Assembly (NCBI GenBank): GCA_946886545.1
Contig: CAMPIU010000113.1
Location: 1-8,370 of the forward strand
Origin: an uncultured Flavobacteriales bacterium
GTDB taxonomy: Bacteria > Bacteroidota > Bacteroidia > Flavobacteriales > Crocinitomicaceae
Direction of reading: 5' to 3'
DNA length: 8,370 nt
The position numbers were made by a program, and so were the translations under genes. Under the pieces are notes generated by a model. The model saw only the letters and a list, made by a program, of their open reading frames with translations. It made no database searches and was not told the origin of the DNA. Below are positions 1 to 6,181 of the stretch, piece by piece (within the stretch, counting starts at the first letter, position 1; each line of letters begins with the position of its first letter).

Positions 1-1
1 G

Positions 2-574
2 ATACGAACTATCCAAATAACAGATATGTGAGTAGTAATACAAACTTGGGGCACCGTACTGACTGCTTGAATCTTTTACTTCGTAGAAAGCCAGTTTCGA
101 TTCGGGGTAATTCTTCTCATCGAAGTAAGCATACCCCAATTTAAAGTAATATTCCTCTTGGTTTTCTTTGTCGACAGTAGATCTGTTTAACTCTTTGAAG
201 TATTGAATGGATCTTTTGTAGTCCTTTTTTTGATAGTAATAACGGCCGATCTGGAATAGAATATTGCTTCGGTAAATGCTTTCAGGGTATTCCCGGTTGA
301 AGGTTTCGAGCAGATCGATTGCATCATTATTGAAGAGTTCTAATGCGGAAAGTCCTTCATAATACAAGGCTTTGATATAGTATGAATCGTTCCTGGAACC
401 CTTGTAATCATTAATAAATAAGCGGAATTCCTTGCGTGCTGCACTGTATTGTTCTTTCTCAAACAAATCTTCTGCTTTGTAGAATCCACTGAGAGGAGAA
501 TGGTACTTCTCGCTCACTTGGGACCATGCCGAAGAGCTTGCAACAAGTAGAAAAAGGAAAATAATAAAACGCAT
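2..574 (-). CDS. Exported TPR protein, N-terminal part (cut by window edge)
   Basis: This frame is open from an ATG at 574 to the left edge of the window, giving 191 residues with no stop, so it is the start of a longer protein. Residues 1-19 (MRFIIFLFLLVASSSAWSQ) read as a signal peptide with cleavage near WSQ, so the mature protein should be periplasmic or outer-membrane associated. The rest is helical and rich in aromatic residues, with repeated units such as YYIKALYYEGLSALEL, ILFQIGRYYYQKKDYKRSIQYF and YYFKLGYAYFDEKNYPESKLAF; these fit tetratricopeptide repeats of the large Bacteroidota TPR proteins. TPRs mediate protein-protein contacts; no catalytic motif is visible in this part. The gene is divergent from the ftsE-like gene, separated by 157 bp that must carry both promoters. 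On the minus strand a TAATTTTA sequence near 595-602 is one base off a TAnnTTTG -7 box, which is weak support. The start is the only ATG that includes the whole signal peptide. The exact function is unknown. Confidence 0.85.
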   Translation of the reverse strand, partial: MRFIIFLFLLVASSSAWSQVSEKYHSPLSGFYKAEDLFEKEQYSAARKEFRLFINDYKGSRNDSYYIKALYYEGLSALELFNNDAIDLLETFNREYPESIYRSNILFQIGRYYYQKKDYKRSIQYFKELNRSTVDKENQEEYYFKLGYAYFDEKNYPESKLAFYEVKDSSSQYGAPSLYYYSHICYLDSSY

Positions 575-731
575 TACAACTATTTTAAGATAGTAAAATT
601 AAGTAGTACCCAGGGGAGAAAGGGCTAGTGCGCTTAAAAGTTTTAAACGTATAACTGTTAAGAGATAATCTCGTTACACTTTGAATTCATGAATTGGAAT
701 CCTCAATTTTACATCAGAAAACTCAAAAGAG

Positions 732-1442
732 GTGGAGAAAGTTATTCGGATTCAAAACGGACGAATTGATCAATTGGGTCAAACGGTTCTTGATAACATC
801 AATTTCGAGGTGGAATCAGATGAATTGGTTTTTCTGATTGGAAAAACGGGTTCAGGGAAAAGTAGTTTGTTGAAAGTGCTATACGGGGAATTGGAACTGA
901 GTGATGGCTCGGGTTCAATGGTGGAGTATGACTTGAAGAAGCTTTCCAAGAAACAGATCCCAAATCTTCGCAGAAAACTGGGAGTTGTTTTCCAGGATTT
1001 CCAATTGTTATCGGACCGTTCGATCAATGAGAACCTGCGCTTTGTTATGAGGGCTACCGGCTGGAAAGACAAGCGTGAAATGGATCAGCGAATCCGCACT
1101 GTTTTATCCATGGTTGGCCTGGAAGGGAAAGAACACATCCAGCCGCATCGTCTTTCAGGAGGGGAACAGCAGCGTGTGGCAATTGCCAGGGCATTGATCA
1201 ACCATCCGAAAGTCATTATTGCGGATGAACCGACCGGAAACCTGGACCCGGAAACATCTACTGAAATTATGCATCTGATTGTTGCAGTGGCGAAAGAGGA
1301 AAAAGCGGCCGTTATTATGGCAACTCACGATATGTCTTTGATTGAGAAATTTCCGGGAAAAGTCTATAAAGTAGAAAACAGGGAATTGAAATCATTGGAT
1401 ATGATGAATCGCTTTGACCCGTTTCAGCCTTTATTTGATTGA
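732..1442 (+). CDS. ftsE: FtsE-like ABC transporter ATP-binding protein
   Basis: A complete 236-residue ABC ATPase. Visible motifs are Walker A GKTGSGKS (37-44), Q-loop VVFQDF (Q88), signature LSGGEQ (141-146), Walker B VIIADEP with catalytic E166, D-loop NLD (170-172) and switch H199 in MATHD. Length and sequence fit the FtsE/LolD/MacB group; the best reading is FtsE, the cytoplasmic ATPase that with FtsX links cell division to periplasmic peptidoglycan hydrolases. Assignment within the group is by sequence feel, so a LolD-like lipoprotein-release role cannot be excluded. No FtsX-type permease is in the window; in many Bacteroidota ftsX sits elsewhere, so a lone ftsE is not alarming. The start is GTG (732): the frame is closed by TGA at 690-692 and has no ATG before it, and AGAGG lies too close to the start to act as a normal ribosome site. 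The stop TGA lies inside a hairpin shared with the convergent FrnE-like gene. Confidence 0.85.
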   Translation: MEKVIRIQNGRIDQLGQTVLDNINFEVESDELVFLIGKTGSGKSSLLKVLYGELELSDGSGSMVEYDLKKLSKKQIPNLRRKLGVVFQDFQLLSDRSINENLRFVMRATGWKDKREMDQRIRTVLSMVGLEGKEHIQPHRLSGGEQQRVAIARALINHPKVIIADEPTGNLDPETSTEIMHLIVAVAKEEKAAVIMATHDMSLIEKFPGKVYKVENRELKSLDMMNRFDPFQPLFD

Positions 1443-1467
1443 TATTTCCCGAGATCAATCTTATTTT
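1437..1467 (+). terminator. Hairpin in the ftsE / frnE-like convergent gap
   Basis: GATTGAT (1437-1443) and ATCAATC (1454-1460) are a perfect 7-bp inverted repeat around a 10-nt loop, followed on the plus strand by TTATTTT. The left arm contains the ftsE stop codon and the hairpin fills the whole 18-bp gap between the two convergent genes. It could stop ftsE transcription. In the other direction the tail is A-rich, so it is not a canonical terminator there. The stem is AT-rich and therefore weak. Confidence 0.4.
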
Positions 1468-2096
1468 GAACTCAGGACTGTCTGAATAGTTTCTTCAAAA
1501 TGTTCAATTGGCTGGGCTCCTGAAACAGCGTATTTCCGGTCGAAAACAAAGAAAGGAACCCCGCGTACTCCAATTTGCTGTGCTTCGGAAATATCATTTT
1601 TAACCGCATCTGCAAACATGTTCTCAGTTTCCAGAACCGCTTTGACATCCGTTGCGTTCAAACCCGCTCCAACACTTAATTCCCTTAAGGTTTCAGGATT
1701 GTTCAAATCTCTTCCCTCCGTGAAATATGCTTTGAAAAATGTTTCTTCCATTGCATCACCCAAGCCTTTGGTCTTAGCCAGCTGAATCAAACGATGTGCA
1801 GTAAAAGAATTGGAGATAACGGCTTTCTCGAAATGATAATCCAAACCTACCTCGGCTGCACGGGCAACCACTCCGGCATGCATTTGTTCGGATTCTTCCA
1901 CTGACATTCCTTTGCGCTCCGCCAGGTATTCGTAAACGTTTTTATCGGGTTGCGGGACAATGGACGGATCCAACTGGAAACTTTTCCACTCAATTTCAAA
2001 TTGTTCATTCGGAAAAGCACTCAAAGCTGCTTCCAAATGTCTTTTTCCAATATAGCAAAACGGACACATGATATCCGACCAAACTTCGATTTTCAT
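1461..2096 (-). CDS. DsbA-family (FrnE-like) thiol oxidoreductase
   Basis: A complete 211-residue protein with a thioredoxin-fold DsbA/FrnE layout. The first strand MKIEVWSD leads directly to the active site C11-P-F-C14 followed by YIG, the helical insertion runs about 50-165, and the cis-proline loop is GVRGVP with P181, followed by FFVFDRKYAVSGAQP. This is the pattern of the FrnE subgroup (COG2761), usually 210-240 residues. There is no signal peptide, so the protein should be cytosolic and act in thiol-disulfide or redox-stress chemistry rather than in periplasmic protein folding; the substrate is unknown. The ATG at 2096 is tight against the first strand, so the start is firm. It lies 19 bp downstream of the hydrolase stop on the same strand, which suggests co-transcription. 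A 2-hydroxychromene-2-carboxylate isomerase-like role is less likely because both active-site cysteines are present. Confidence 0.9.
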   Translation of the reverse strand: MKIEVWSDIMCPFCYIGKRHLEAALSAFPNEQFEIEWKSFQLDPSIVPQPDKNVYEYLAERKGMSVEESEQMHAGVVARAAEVGLDYHFEKAVISNSFTAHRLIQLAKTKGLGDAMEETFFKAYFTEGRDLNNPETLRELSVGAGLNATDVKAVLETENMFADAVKNDISEAQQIGVRGVPFFVFDRKYAVSGAQPIEHFEETIQTVLSSK

Positions 2097-2115
2097 GTTG
2101 CAAAGCTACACCAAT

Positions 2116-2808
2116 TTACCCTGGTAAGTACAGGCTTAACAATTCTTGTGCTAGTTCCTCCGGGGAAACCTGGTTTATCGGATGCACCCAATCAGGAATC
2201 TCTTTATAGTTTGCATTTGCAAGTAACTCCTGCACATTTACCGTCTCCTTCTTTGTAACCATGGTATCCTCCGAACCACGCAATAACTGAACGGGGATCT
2301 GGATGTGATGGAAATCATACGGACGCAAAGAAGGCTTCTTCCCTAATGTCAGCATCATTTTCGCCGTTTTTTGAAGTACAGCTTTCCATTCATTTTCGCC
2401 ATGAAGTGATTTCAGGTAATTAGCAAATGCCGGCACTTTTTCTTCTATTTTTTCTGCATTGAGCATTCCTGCCTCTTTCTCAGAACTTTCAGGATTCCAG
2501 TCGAATTTGGTTCCGAGAGTAACCACTTTCTCAAAGGTGTTTGCTTCGAAGCTTTCTAATTTTAAAGCCACGTATCCTCCCATGCTGTAGCCGAAAATCA
2601 AGGGTCTGTGAATTTCATTCTGTTGCAAAAAGTCTTTCAGGTTTTGGGCAAAAAGTTCTATTGAAAACTCTTCTTCCATATTGGATTTCGAACCATGACC
2701 ATCAAAATCAAGTGTGTGAATATTGAAATGAGGAGTTAATTTTGGAATTAACTGTTCAAATTGACTTTTAGCACCAAGCGCACCGTGAAGAATGATCAAG
2801 TTTTTCAT
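2116..2808 (-). CDS. Alpha/beta hydrolase fold protein
   Basis: A 230-residue single-domain alpha/beta hydrolase. The oxyanion-hole motif LHGALG is at 7-12, DFDGHG at 34-39, and the nucleophile elbow GYSMGG puts catalytic Ser at S75. The likely acid is D181 in RGSED and the likely base H209 in PDWVHPIN, giving a complete Ser-Asp-His triad in the usual order. The size and the minimal cap resemble MenH/BioH-like esterases or thioesterases, but the substrate cannot be read from sequence. No signal peptide is seen, so it should be cytosolic. The start chosen is the ATG at 2808, which begins right on the first beta strand (MKNLIILHG). The frame stays open further upstream and could use a TTG at 2925, but that extension runs through the terminator hairpin and has no family-like sequence. 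It precedes the FrnE-like gene by 19 bp, a probable operon. TATCTTCG at 2819-2812 is one base off a -7 box but would give an almost leaderless mRNA. Confidence 0.85.
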   Translation of the reverse strand: MKNLIILHGALGAKSQFEQLIPKLTPHFNIHTLDFDGHGSKSNMEEEFSIELFAQNLKDFLQQNEIHRPLIFGYSMGGYVALKLESFEANTFEKVVTLGTKFDWNPESSEKEAGMLNAEKIEEKVPAFANYLKSLHGENEWKAVLQKTAKMMLTLGKKPSLRPYDFHHIQIPVQLLRGSEDTMVTKKETVNVQELLANANYKEIPDWVHPINQVSPEELAQELLSLYLPG

Positions 2809-2907
2809 ACGCGAAGATAAGAAGAAATCTGTCCTCTGAAGGTTATAAGCAGGACGAATTGCAATATGTTTATAAAAGCCTAATCTGATGCGAAGTTTCT
2901 CCAAGAT

Positions 2908-2947
2908 AAAAAATCCGCCTCCCAATCCGAAAGGACCGGAAGACGGA
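2908..2947 (-). terminator. Strong intrinsic terminator or attenuator hairpin
   Basis: Read as minus-strand RNA, 2947-2933 pairs base for base with 2928-2914. This gives a continuous 15-bp stem (outer arms TCCGTCTTCC / GGGAGGCGGA, inner arms GGTCC / GGATT) with four G-U pairs and a UUUC loop, followed directly by six Ts (2913-2908). The G-U pairs would be A-C mismatches in the opposite RNA, so the element is oriented to the minus strand. It ends 100 bp before the hydrolase start. It could end a small RNA, end read-through from the kinase operon, or act as an attenuator for the hydrolase operon. Confidence 0.75.
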
Positions 2948-3086
2948 CCTGGGCTTTCGTTTTGAGTTACAGCGCCCTTTTTAAGTAGAGTTGGTTATTT
3001 ATATCTTGTTCCGTTACAGCTCTCCTGTAAACATGATTATGATCCCAATTTTGTCAATTGATCTCATCTGTCATTTTCGTGCGACG
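2908..3086 (-). ncRNA. Candidate structured small RNA or attenuated leader
   Basis: This is an inferred transcript of about 178 nt, from a start about 5-6 nt after a perfect TACTTTTG box (3098-3091) to the T-run of the 2914-2947 hairpin. On the minus strand it can form four successive hairpins. The first (3067-3039) has 12-nt arms ATGAGATCAATT / AATTGGGATCAT with a tandem G-A/A-G mismatch and a GACAA loop. The second (3030-3014) is TTACAG / CTGTAA with a GAGAG loop. The third (2977-2951) is GGGC / GCCC, and the fourth is the terminator. No convincing ORF lies inside. It does not show the hallmark sequences of tmRNA, RNase P RNA or SRP RNA, and I could not fold it as 6S RNA. It may be a free sRNA, or the leader of the hydrolase/FrnE operon, whose first start is 100 nt beyond the terminator. 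The structure was found by eye and not scored. Confidence 0.5.
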
Positions 3087-3090
3087 AGTG

Positions 3091-3117
3091 CAAAAGTAAG
3101 GGAACATAAAGCAGCAA
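3091..3117 (-). promoter_or_regulatory. Bacteroidota-type promoter for the structured RNA
   Basis: TACTTTTG followed by C (3098-3091, minus strand) matches the Bacteroidota -7 consensus TAnnTTTG exactly. A TTG (3117-3115) lies 16 bp upstream, slightly closer than the usual 17-20 bp to the -33 element. The predicted start is near 3085. The next downstream element is the string of hairpins ending in the terminator at 2908. Confidence 0.55.
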
Positions 3118-3134
3118 GCTGCCCTGTTTTGGTG

Positions 3135-3171
3135 TCCGATTGGAAACAATTGGCAAGTGCCGGAATTTTTT
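3135..3171 (+). terminator. Possible plus-strand hairpin with T-run
   Basis: On the plus strand CCGATTG (3136-3142) and CAATTGG (3147-3153) pair around a GAAA tetraloop with one G-U pair. An alternative outer stem is TCCG / CGGA (3135-3138 with 3161-3164). Six Ts follow at 3166-3171. No plus-strand gene or clear promoter precedes it, so a terminator role is uncertain. Confidence 0.25.
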
Positions 3172-3218
3172 AAGTAAGTGTGATTTTTTATCAGGCAATA
3201 GTTTATTTAGATTTCAGG

Positions 3219-3236
3219 TCCCGATAGTTATCGGGA
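3219..3236. repeat. Palindromic element, TCCCGATA / TATCGGGA arms
   Basis: Perfect 8-bp arms TCCCGATA and TATCGGGA are separated by GT. The same arms occur at 6192-6209 with GC in the centre, on the other side of the two-component operon. Neither strand has a T-run directly after this copy, so it is not a canonical terminator here. From general knowledge, this palindrome type is frequent in intergenic regions of Bacteroidota genomes. Confidence 0.6.
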
Positions 3237-3266
3237 TCAAGATATTCAGACTATAAGGAAAGGTTT

Positions 3267-3318
3267 GCACGAGCCAGAGTCTCGCGCTAATGAGAGGGCA
3301 CGAGCCAGAGTCTCGCGC
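3267..3318. repeat. Twin 21-bp REP-like direct repeat
   Basis: Two exact 21-bp copies lie at 3267-3287 and 3298-3318, start to start 31 bp, with a 10-bp spacer. Read on the minus strand each copy is a hairpin with arms GCGCGAG and CTCGTGC around ACTCTGG; the arms pair fully if one G-U is allowed. On the plus strand that pair is an A-C mismatch. Short paired hairpin repeats in a gene gap resemble REP/BIME elements that RAYT (Y1 REP transposase) enzymes spread; no RAYT gene is in the window. Confidence 0.65.
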
Positions 3319-3363
3319 CAGCTTAGTTAAATAAATCTATTAGTGGTTAAAAACATATACAAA

Positions 3364-3418
3364 CATCGCTATATCTATGCTTCATTTATGCTTTAATCAT
3401 GCTATATTCTTGCTTTAA
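3364..3418 (+). repeat. Five degenerate 11-bp tandem repeats
   Basis: Five consecutive 11-bp units start at 3364, 3375, 3386, 3397 and 3408. All have GCT at positions 5-7 and A at position 10; the consensus is about YYATGCTWTAW. A more decayed unit may precede them at 3353. The spacing is close to one DNA helical turn, so the GCT core would face the same side of the helix each time. The array lies 50-104 bp past the kinase stop. It could be a protein-binding array, bent DNA, or a decayed tandem duplication. Confidence 0.5.
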
Positions 3419-3430
3419 GGTTGGAGTAAA

Positions 3431-3446
3431 ATGGGTAATGACCCTT
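3431..3446 (-). terminator. Weak hairpin after the kinase gene
   Basis: On the minus strand GGGT (3444-3441) and ACCC (3436-3433) enclose a CATT loop, followed by ATTTTAC. It lies 24 bp past the kinase stop codon. The stem is only 4 bp and the T-run is short, so it may be a poor terminator that allows read-through toward 2947. Confidence 0.25.
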
Positions 3447-3467
3447 CCTAAAATTAAGTGAGTTTAG

Positions 3468-5408
3468 TCAAAAACGGGTGTGATACGGGATAGAAAAAAG
3501 GACGCTTGTTCCTTCCGAAGGTTTGGATATAATCTCGAATTTGAAGGCTCCTTTTCTTCTTTTGTTTAAGAGAAGAATCCGCTTTTCCGTAATTTGGATT
3601 GCAAGGGATTCATGCTCTTTTTTCATTCTGACAGGTTCATTTGCCAAAAATCCTTTTCCATTATCCGTGATCTTAATTTCCACTTCTTTTCCGGTTTTTT
3701 TGTACGAAATGATTAATTCCCCCGGCTTATCCAGCTCAGAAAAGCCGTGTTCAATAGCGTTCTCGATGAAGGGTTGAATGAGCATTGGAGGCAGCAACAA
3801 GTTATCCGGAGATAATTCTTCATCAATTTCAATAGTATAATCAAACGAATTGCTGAAACGCAACTGCTGCAAACGCATATAATCTTTCAGCCATTTAAGT
3901 TCTTCCGATAAAGTGATATTATCTGTAGAGGAATGTTGCAGAATGGACCGGACCAAACGAGCAAATGAAGTAAGGAGTTTACCTGATTCTTCGGTGTCTT
4001 TCTTCAGCATGAAGGTGTGAATTGCGTGAAGTACATTGAAAATGAAGTGCGGATTCATTTGGCTTTGCAATAAACGCTGTTCCATTTCTACTGCTACTTT
4101 ACCGGCCTTCAGGCGGTTATAGCGAATAGTAATAAATGCGATAATACAAATTAAAATGAGCAACAAAATGGATCCGAAAATAAGGTAATTACGCTGGCTG
4201 ATCTGTAAATCTTTCAGTTGGTTCTCTTGTTTGAGTTTCTCATTTTCCCGCTGTTTTTTTTCAGTTTCAAATTGCTCTTTCATTCGGGAAACACCATCTT
4301 GTACCGCCATTTTCTGAGAGAAATCATTCATGGCTTTCGCTTCTTCAAAGTACTCCAGGGCTTCATCTGTTTTACCCATGGCTTTGTATACCTTATAGAG
4401 TTGCCAAAGAAGATCGGCTTCCAATTCGGAATAGATTGGATTTCCCTTGATCCAGGCATGCTTGACATTGAGTACTGAGAGTGCTTTATCAAATTGTTTT
4501 AAGTGAATATAAGCTATGGATTTATAAAAGGAAATTTTCACACTATTTAAAGTGTCGCCCACTCTGTCATAAAACGCGCTGCATTCCCTTCCTAATTTCA
4601 AAGACTGATGAGGTCTCCCGGTCCCAGCATATACATGTGCAAGATTCGCCTTACACATGATAGTGATGTACTCATCATTCAATTTTTTTTGTAATTGAAG
4701 AGATTCCAGCAAATAGGGTTCGGCCTGAGTATACAATTCTTGTTCTGCAAGCATTCCTCCCAAATTCAATAGACCTACTGACTGACCGCCGAAGTCCTTT
4801 ATTTCTTTTCGCAGACCGATGGAACGCTTATAATATACCGCCGCCTCTTTATACCGCTGTAATTGCTGCAACAAAAGAGCAACTGATCCCAACAACCTTG
4901 CTTCATTGGATTTCGGGCCCTTTTGTTCATAATAGTGCAAAAGTTCAAGGTTTAATTTAAGGGCTTTATTAAAATCACCGTGCTGCTTATAGTACGTTGA
5001 ATAAAGTCCTTTACTGAACATGAGTTTAGACTCATCGCCTAATTTTTTGAAAATACTATCTGACTTTTGGAGATTCAATTTCATTTTATCCCAATCATTG
5101 AGATAAGAATAATAATTGCCATATGCGGAATAGGAAAGACCCAATCCTTTAGCGTAATTTAATTTTCGCGACAATCGTTGGAGACTGTCTATGTAGTTTT
5201 TGAATAGTTCTTTGTCTTTAAAGAAATAACTCACCCCAATATCATAATAGAGCTTTGCTTTATTTGTATCCTCATTCTGATATTGAATCTTACGCAGCAA
5301 ACTATCCAATGGAAGTTGGGCGTAATTGAAATGAGAGCAGCATAAAAGCAACAATAAGAGAATCGTTCTTTTTAATCGGGAATGGAATAATACTTTGAGG
5401 GAGTTCAT
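3468..5408 (-). CDS. LytS-type sensor histidine kinase with periplasmic TPRs
   Basis: A complete 646-residue membrane sensor kinase. Residues 1-30 form a signal peptide (basic start, LLLLLL core, cleavage near YAQ). Residues about 45-370 hold tandem TPR helices, for example ARLLGSVALLLQQLQRYKEAAVYY and the DEALEYFEEA unit. About 372-406 is a charged coiled coil, 408-428 a single membrane helix, and 440-646 the His_kinase (PF06580) core and ATPase. The phospho-acceptor is H454 in MNPHFIFN, the N-box is ENAIEHG with N550, and the G1 box is DNGKG (582-586). TPRs should therefore lie in the periplasm and the catalytic part in the cytosol. The kinase is expected to phosphorylate the LytTR regulator encoded just upstream: the ATG shares one base with that gene's TAA stop, so translation is probably coupled. 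The signal is unknown; TPRs suggest sensing through a protein partner. All core residues are intact. Confidence 0.92.
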   Translation of the reverse strand: MNSLKVLFHSRLKRTILLLLLLCCSHFNYAQLPLDSLLRKIQYQNEDTNKAKLYYDIGVSYFFKDKELFKNYIDSLQRLSRKLNYAKGLGLSYSAYGNYYSYLNDWDKMKLNLQKSDSIFKKLGDESKLMFSKGLYSTYYKQHGDFNKALKLNLELLHYYEQKGPKSNEARLLGSVALLLQQLQRYKEAAVYYKRSIGLRKEIKDFGGQSVGLLNLGGMLAEQELYTQAEPYLLESLQLQKKLNDEYITIMCKANLAHVYAGTGRPHQSLKLGRECSAFYDRVGDTLNSVKISFYKSIAYIHLKQFDKALSVLNVKHAWIKGNPIYSELEADLLWQLYKVYKAMGKTDEALEYFEEAKAMNDFSQKMAVQDGVSRMKEQFETEKKQRENEKLKQENQLKDLQISQRNYLIFGSILLLILICIIAFITIRYNRLKAGKVAVEMEQRLLQSQMNPHFIFNVLHAIHTFMLKKDTEESGKLLTSFARLVRSILQHSSTDNITLSEELKWLKDYMRLQQLRFSNSFDYTIEIDEELSPDNLLLPPMLIQPFIENAIEHGFSELDKPGELIISYKKTGKEVEIKITDNGKGFLANEPVRMKKEHESLAIQITEKRILLLNKRRKGAFKFEIISKPSEGTSVLFSIPYHTRF

Positions 5409-6148
5409 TAAATGGTTTTGAAATAGCTTAAGATTTCTTCTTTTTTGCGGCTTGAAACCGGAACTTCCACATTGTCCGGAAGCAAGAGGAAACCTCCGTT
5501 CCGCTTATCAAATTGTGTCACATGATGCATATTCACCAAATAACTTTGATGGGTGCGGATGAAATGATCACTGTTAATAATACCCTCGAAATGAGCCAGG
5601 GTTTTGGAAACCAGGATTGACTTACGATCAGTGAAAAAGAAATGCGTATAAGCTCCGTCTGCCAAACAATAAGTGATATCATCAACAGTTACAATATGCA
5701 ATGCATCAGCGGTGTTCAGTACAATACGCTTGGGTTCTGCGGGTTTGAATTGCTGACGAAACACATCTAATTGATCCAAAATTTTGTCATTTTGAATGCG
5801 CTTATGTGCTTTCAGAATAGCAGAAGTCAAATCTGAGGGATCAAAGGGTTTCAGTAAATAATCCAAAGCAGAAACCTCAAATGCTTTTAACGCAAAATCG
5901 TTATAAGCCGTTATGAAAATGGTAGGAATGTAACGGGGAGCAATGGTTTGAAGAATGTCGAAACCGCTTTTGTCGTGCAATTGAATATCCAACAACAGCA
6001 GATCCGGATCAAAATCCTCAATTTCTTTCAAAGCACTTGACACACTATCGGCTTCGCGGACAAAGAGGTCATTAATCCCGCTAAGAGATAATACCATCCG
6101 GCAATTTTCCCGGGCAATTTTTTCGTCGTCTACAATTAAGATTTTCAT
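5408..6148 (-). CDS. LytTR-family response regulator
   Basis: A complete 246-residue two-domain regulator of the LytR/AlgR (LytTR) type. The receiver domain (1-120) shows the acidic pair D7/D8, phospho-acceptor D54 (LLLLDIQ), T80 (FITAY) and K100 in LLKPF, the full active set. The LytTR DNA-binding domain (about 140-244) has typical features: HIVTVDDITYCLADGAYTHFF, the LVSKTLAHFE segment, and the FIRTHQSYLVN motif near its end. It should bind direct-repeat sites and activate transcription when phosphorylated by the kinase encoded immediately downstream. Gene order (regulator first) with a one-base stop/start overlap indicates one operon. The ATG at 6148 begins the MKILIVDDE strand, so the start is sure; no Shine-Dalgarno is present. 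It has its own promoter candidate at 6179-6172. Target genes are not visible; the neighbouring T9SS protein gene is one possibility but shows no clear repeat site. Confidence 0.93.
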   Translation of the reverse strand: MKILIVDDEKIARENCRMVLSLSGINDLFVREADSVSSALKEIEDFDPDLLLLDIQLHDKSGFDILQTIAPRYIPTIFITAYNDFALKAFEVSALDYLLKPFDPSDLTSAILKAHKRIQNDKILDQLDVFRQQFKPAEPKRIVLNTADALHIVTVDDITYCLADGAYTHFFFTDRKSILVSKTLAHFEGIINSDHFIRTHQSYLVNMHHVTQFDKRNGGFLLLPDNVEVPVSSRKKEEILSYFKTI

Positions 6149-6171
6149 TAATGGAAGGTAAATGGGTGGTG

Positions 6172-6179
6172 CAAAAATA
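6172..6179 (-). promoter_or_regulatory. -7 promoter box of the regulator-kinase operon
   Basis: TATTTTTG followed by C (6179-6172, minus strand) matches TAnnTTTG exactly and lies 23 bp before the regulator ATG, so the predicted leader is only about 17 nt. No TTG-type -33 element is evident; the place where it would lie falls at the edge of the 6191-6210 palindrome. Confidence 0.55.
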
Positions 6180-6181
6180 CA

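Noticed and set aside
651..661. Possible LytTR binding half-site (ACTGTTAAG-like) before ftsE
   Set aside because: A single copy; LytTR regulators need a spaced direct repeat, which I could not find.
675..683. TACACTTTG as a -7 box for ftsE
   Set aside because: It has three rather than two bases between TA and TTTG and no -33 element, so it is too weak to annotate.
2809..2925. N-terminal extension of the hydrolase from a TTG at 2925
   Set aside because: It has no family-like sequence, crosses the terminator hairpin, and the ATG at 2808 starts exactly on the first beta strand.
3056..3076. Mini-ORF MTDEIN on the minus strand as a leader peptide
   Set aside because: Only six codons, no ribosome site, no run of regulatory codons, and it overlaps the first hairpin.
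2908..3086. Known housekeeping RNA (tmRNA, RNase P, SRP RNA)
   Set aside because: Conserved cores of these RNAs are missing; an AGGTCCG stretch recalls SRP RNA but the GGAAG...AGCAG part does not follow.
2991..3173. Open plus-strand frame of 60 codons
   Set aside because: Starts at TTG, composition is not protein-like, and it lies antisense to the structured RNA region.
3267..3318. CRISPR array
   Set aside because: Only two copies with a 10-bp spacer, and no cas genes.
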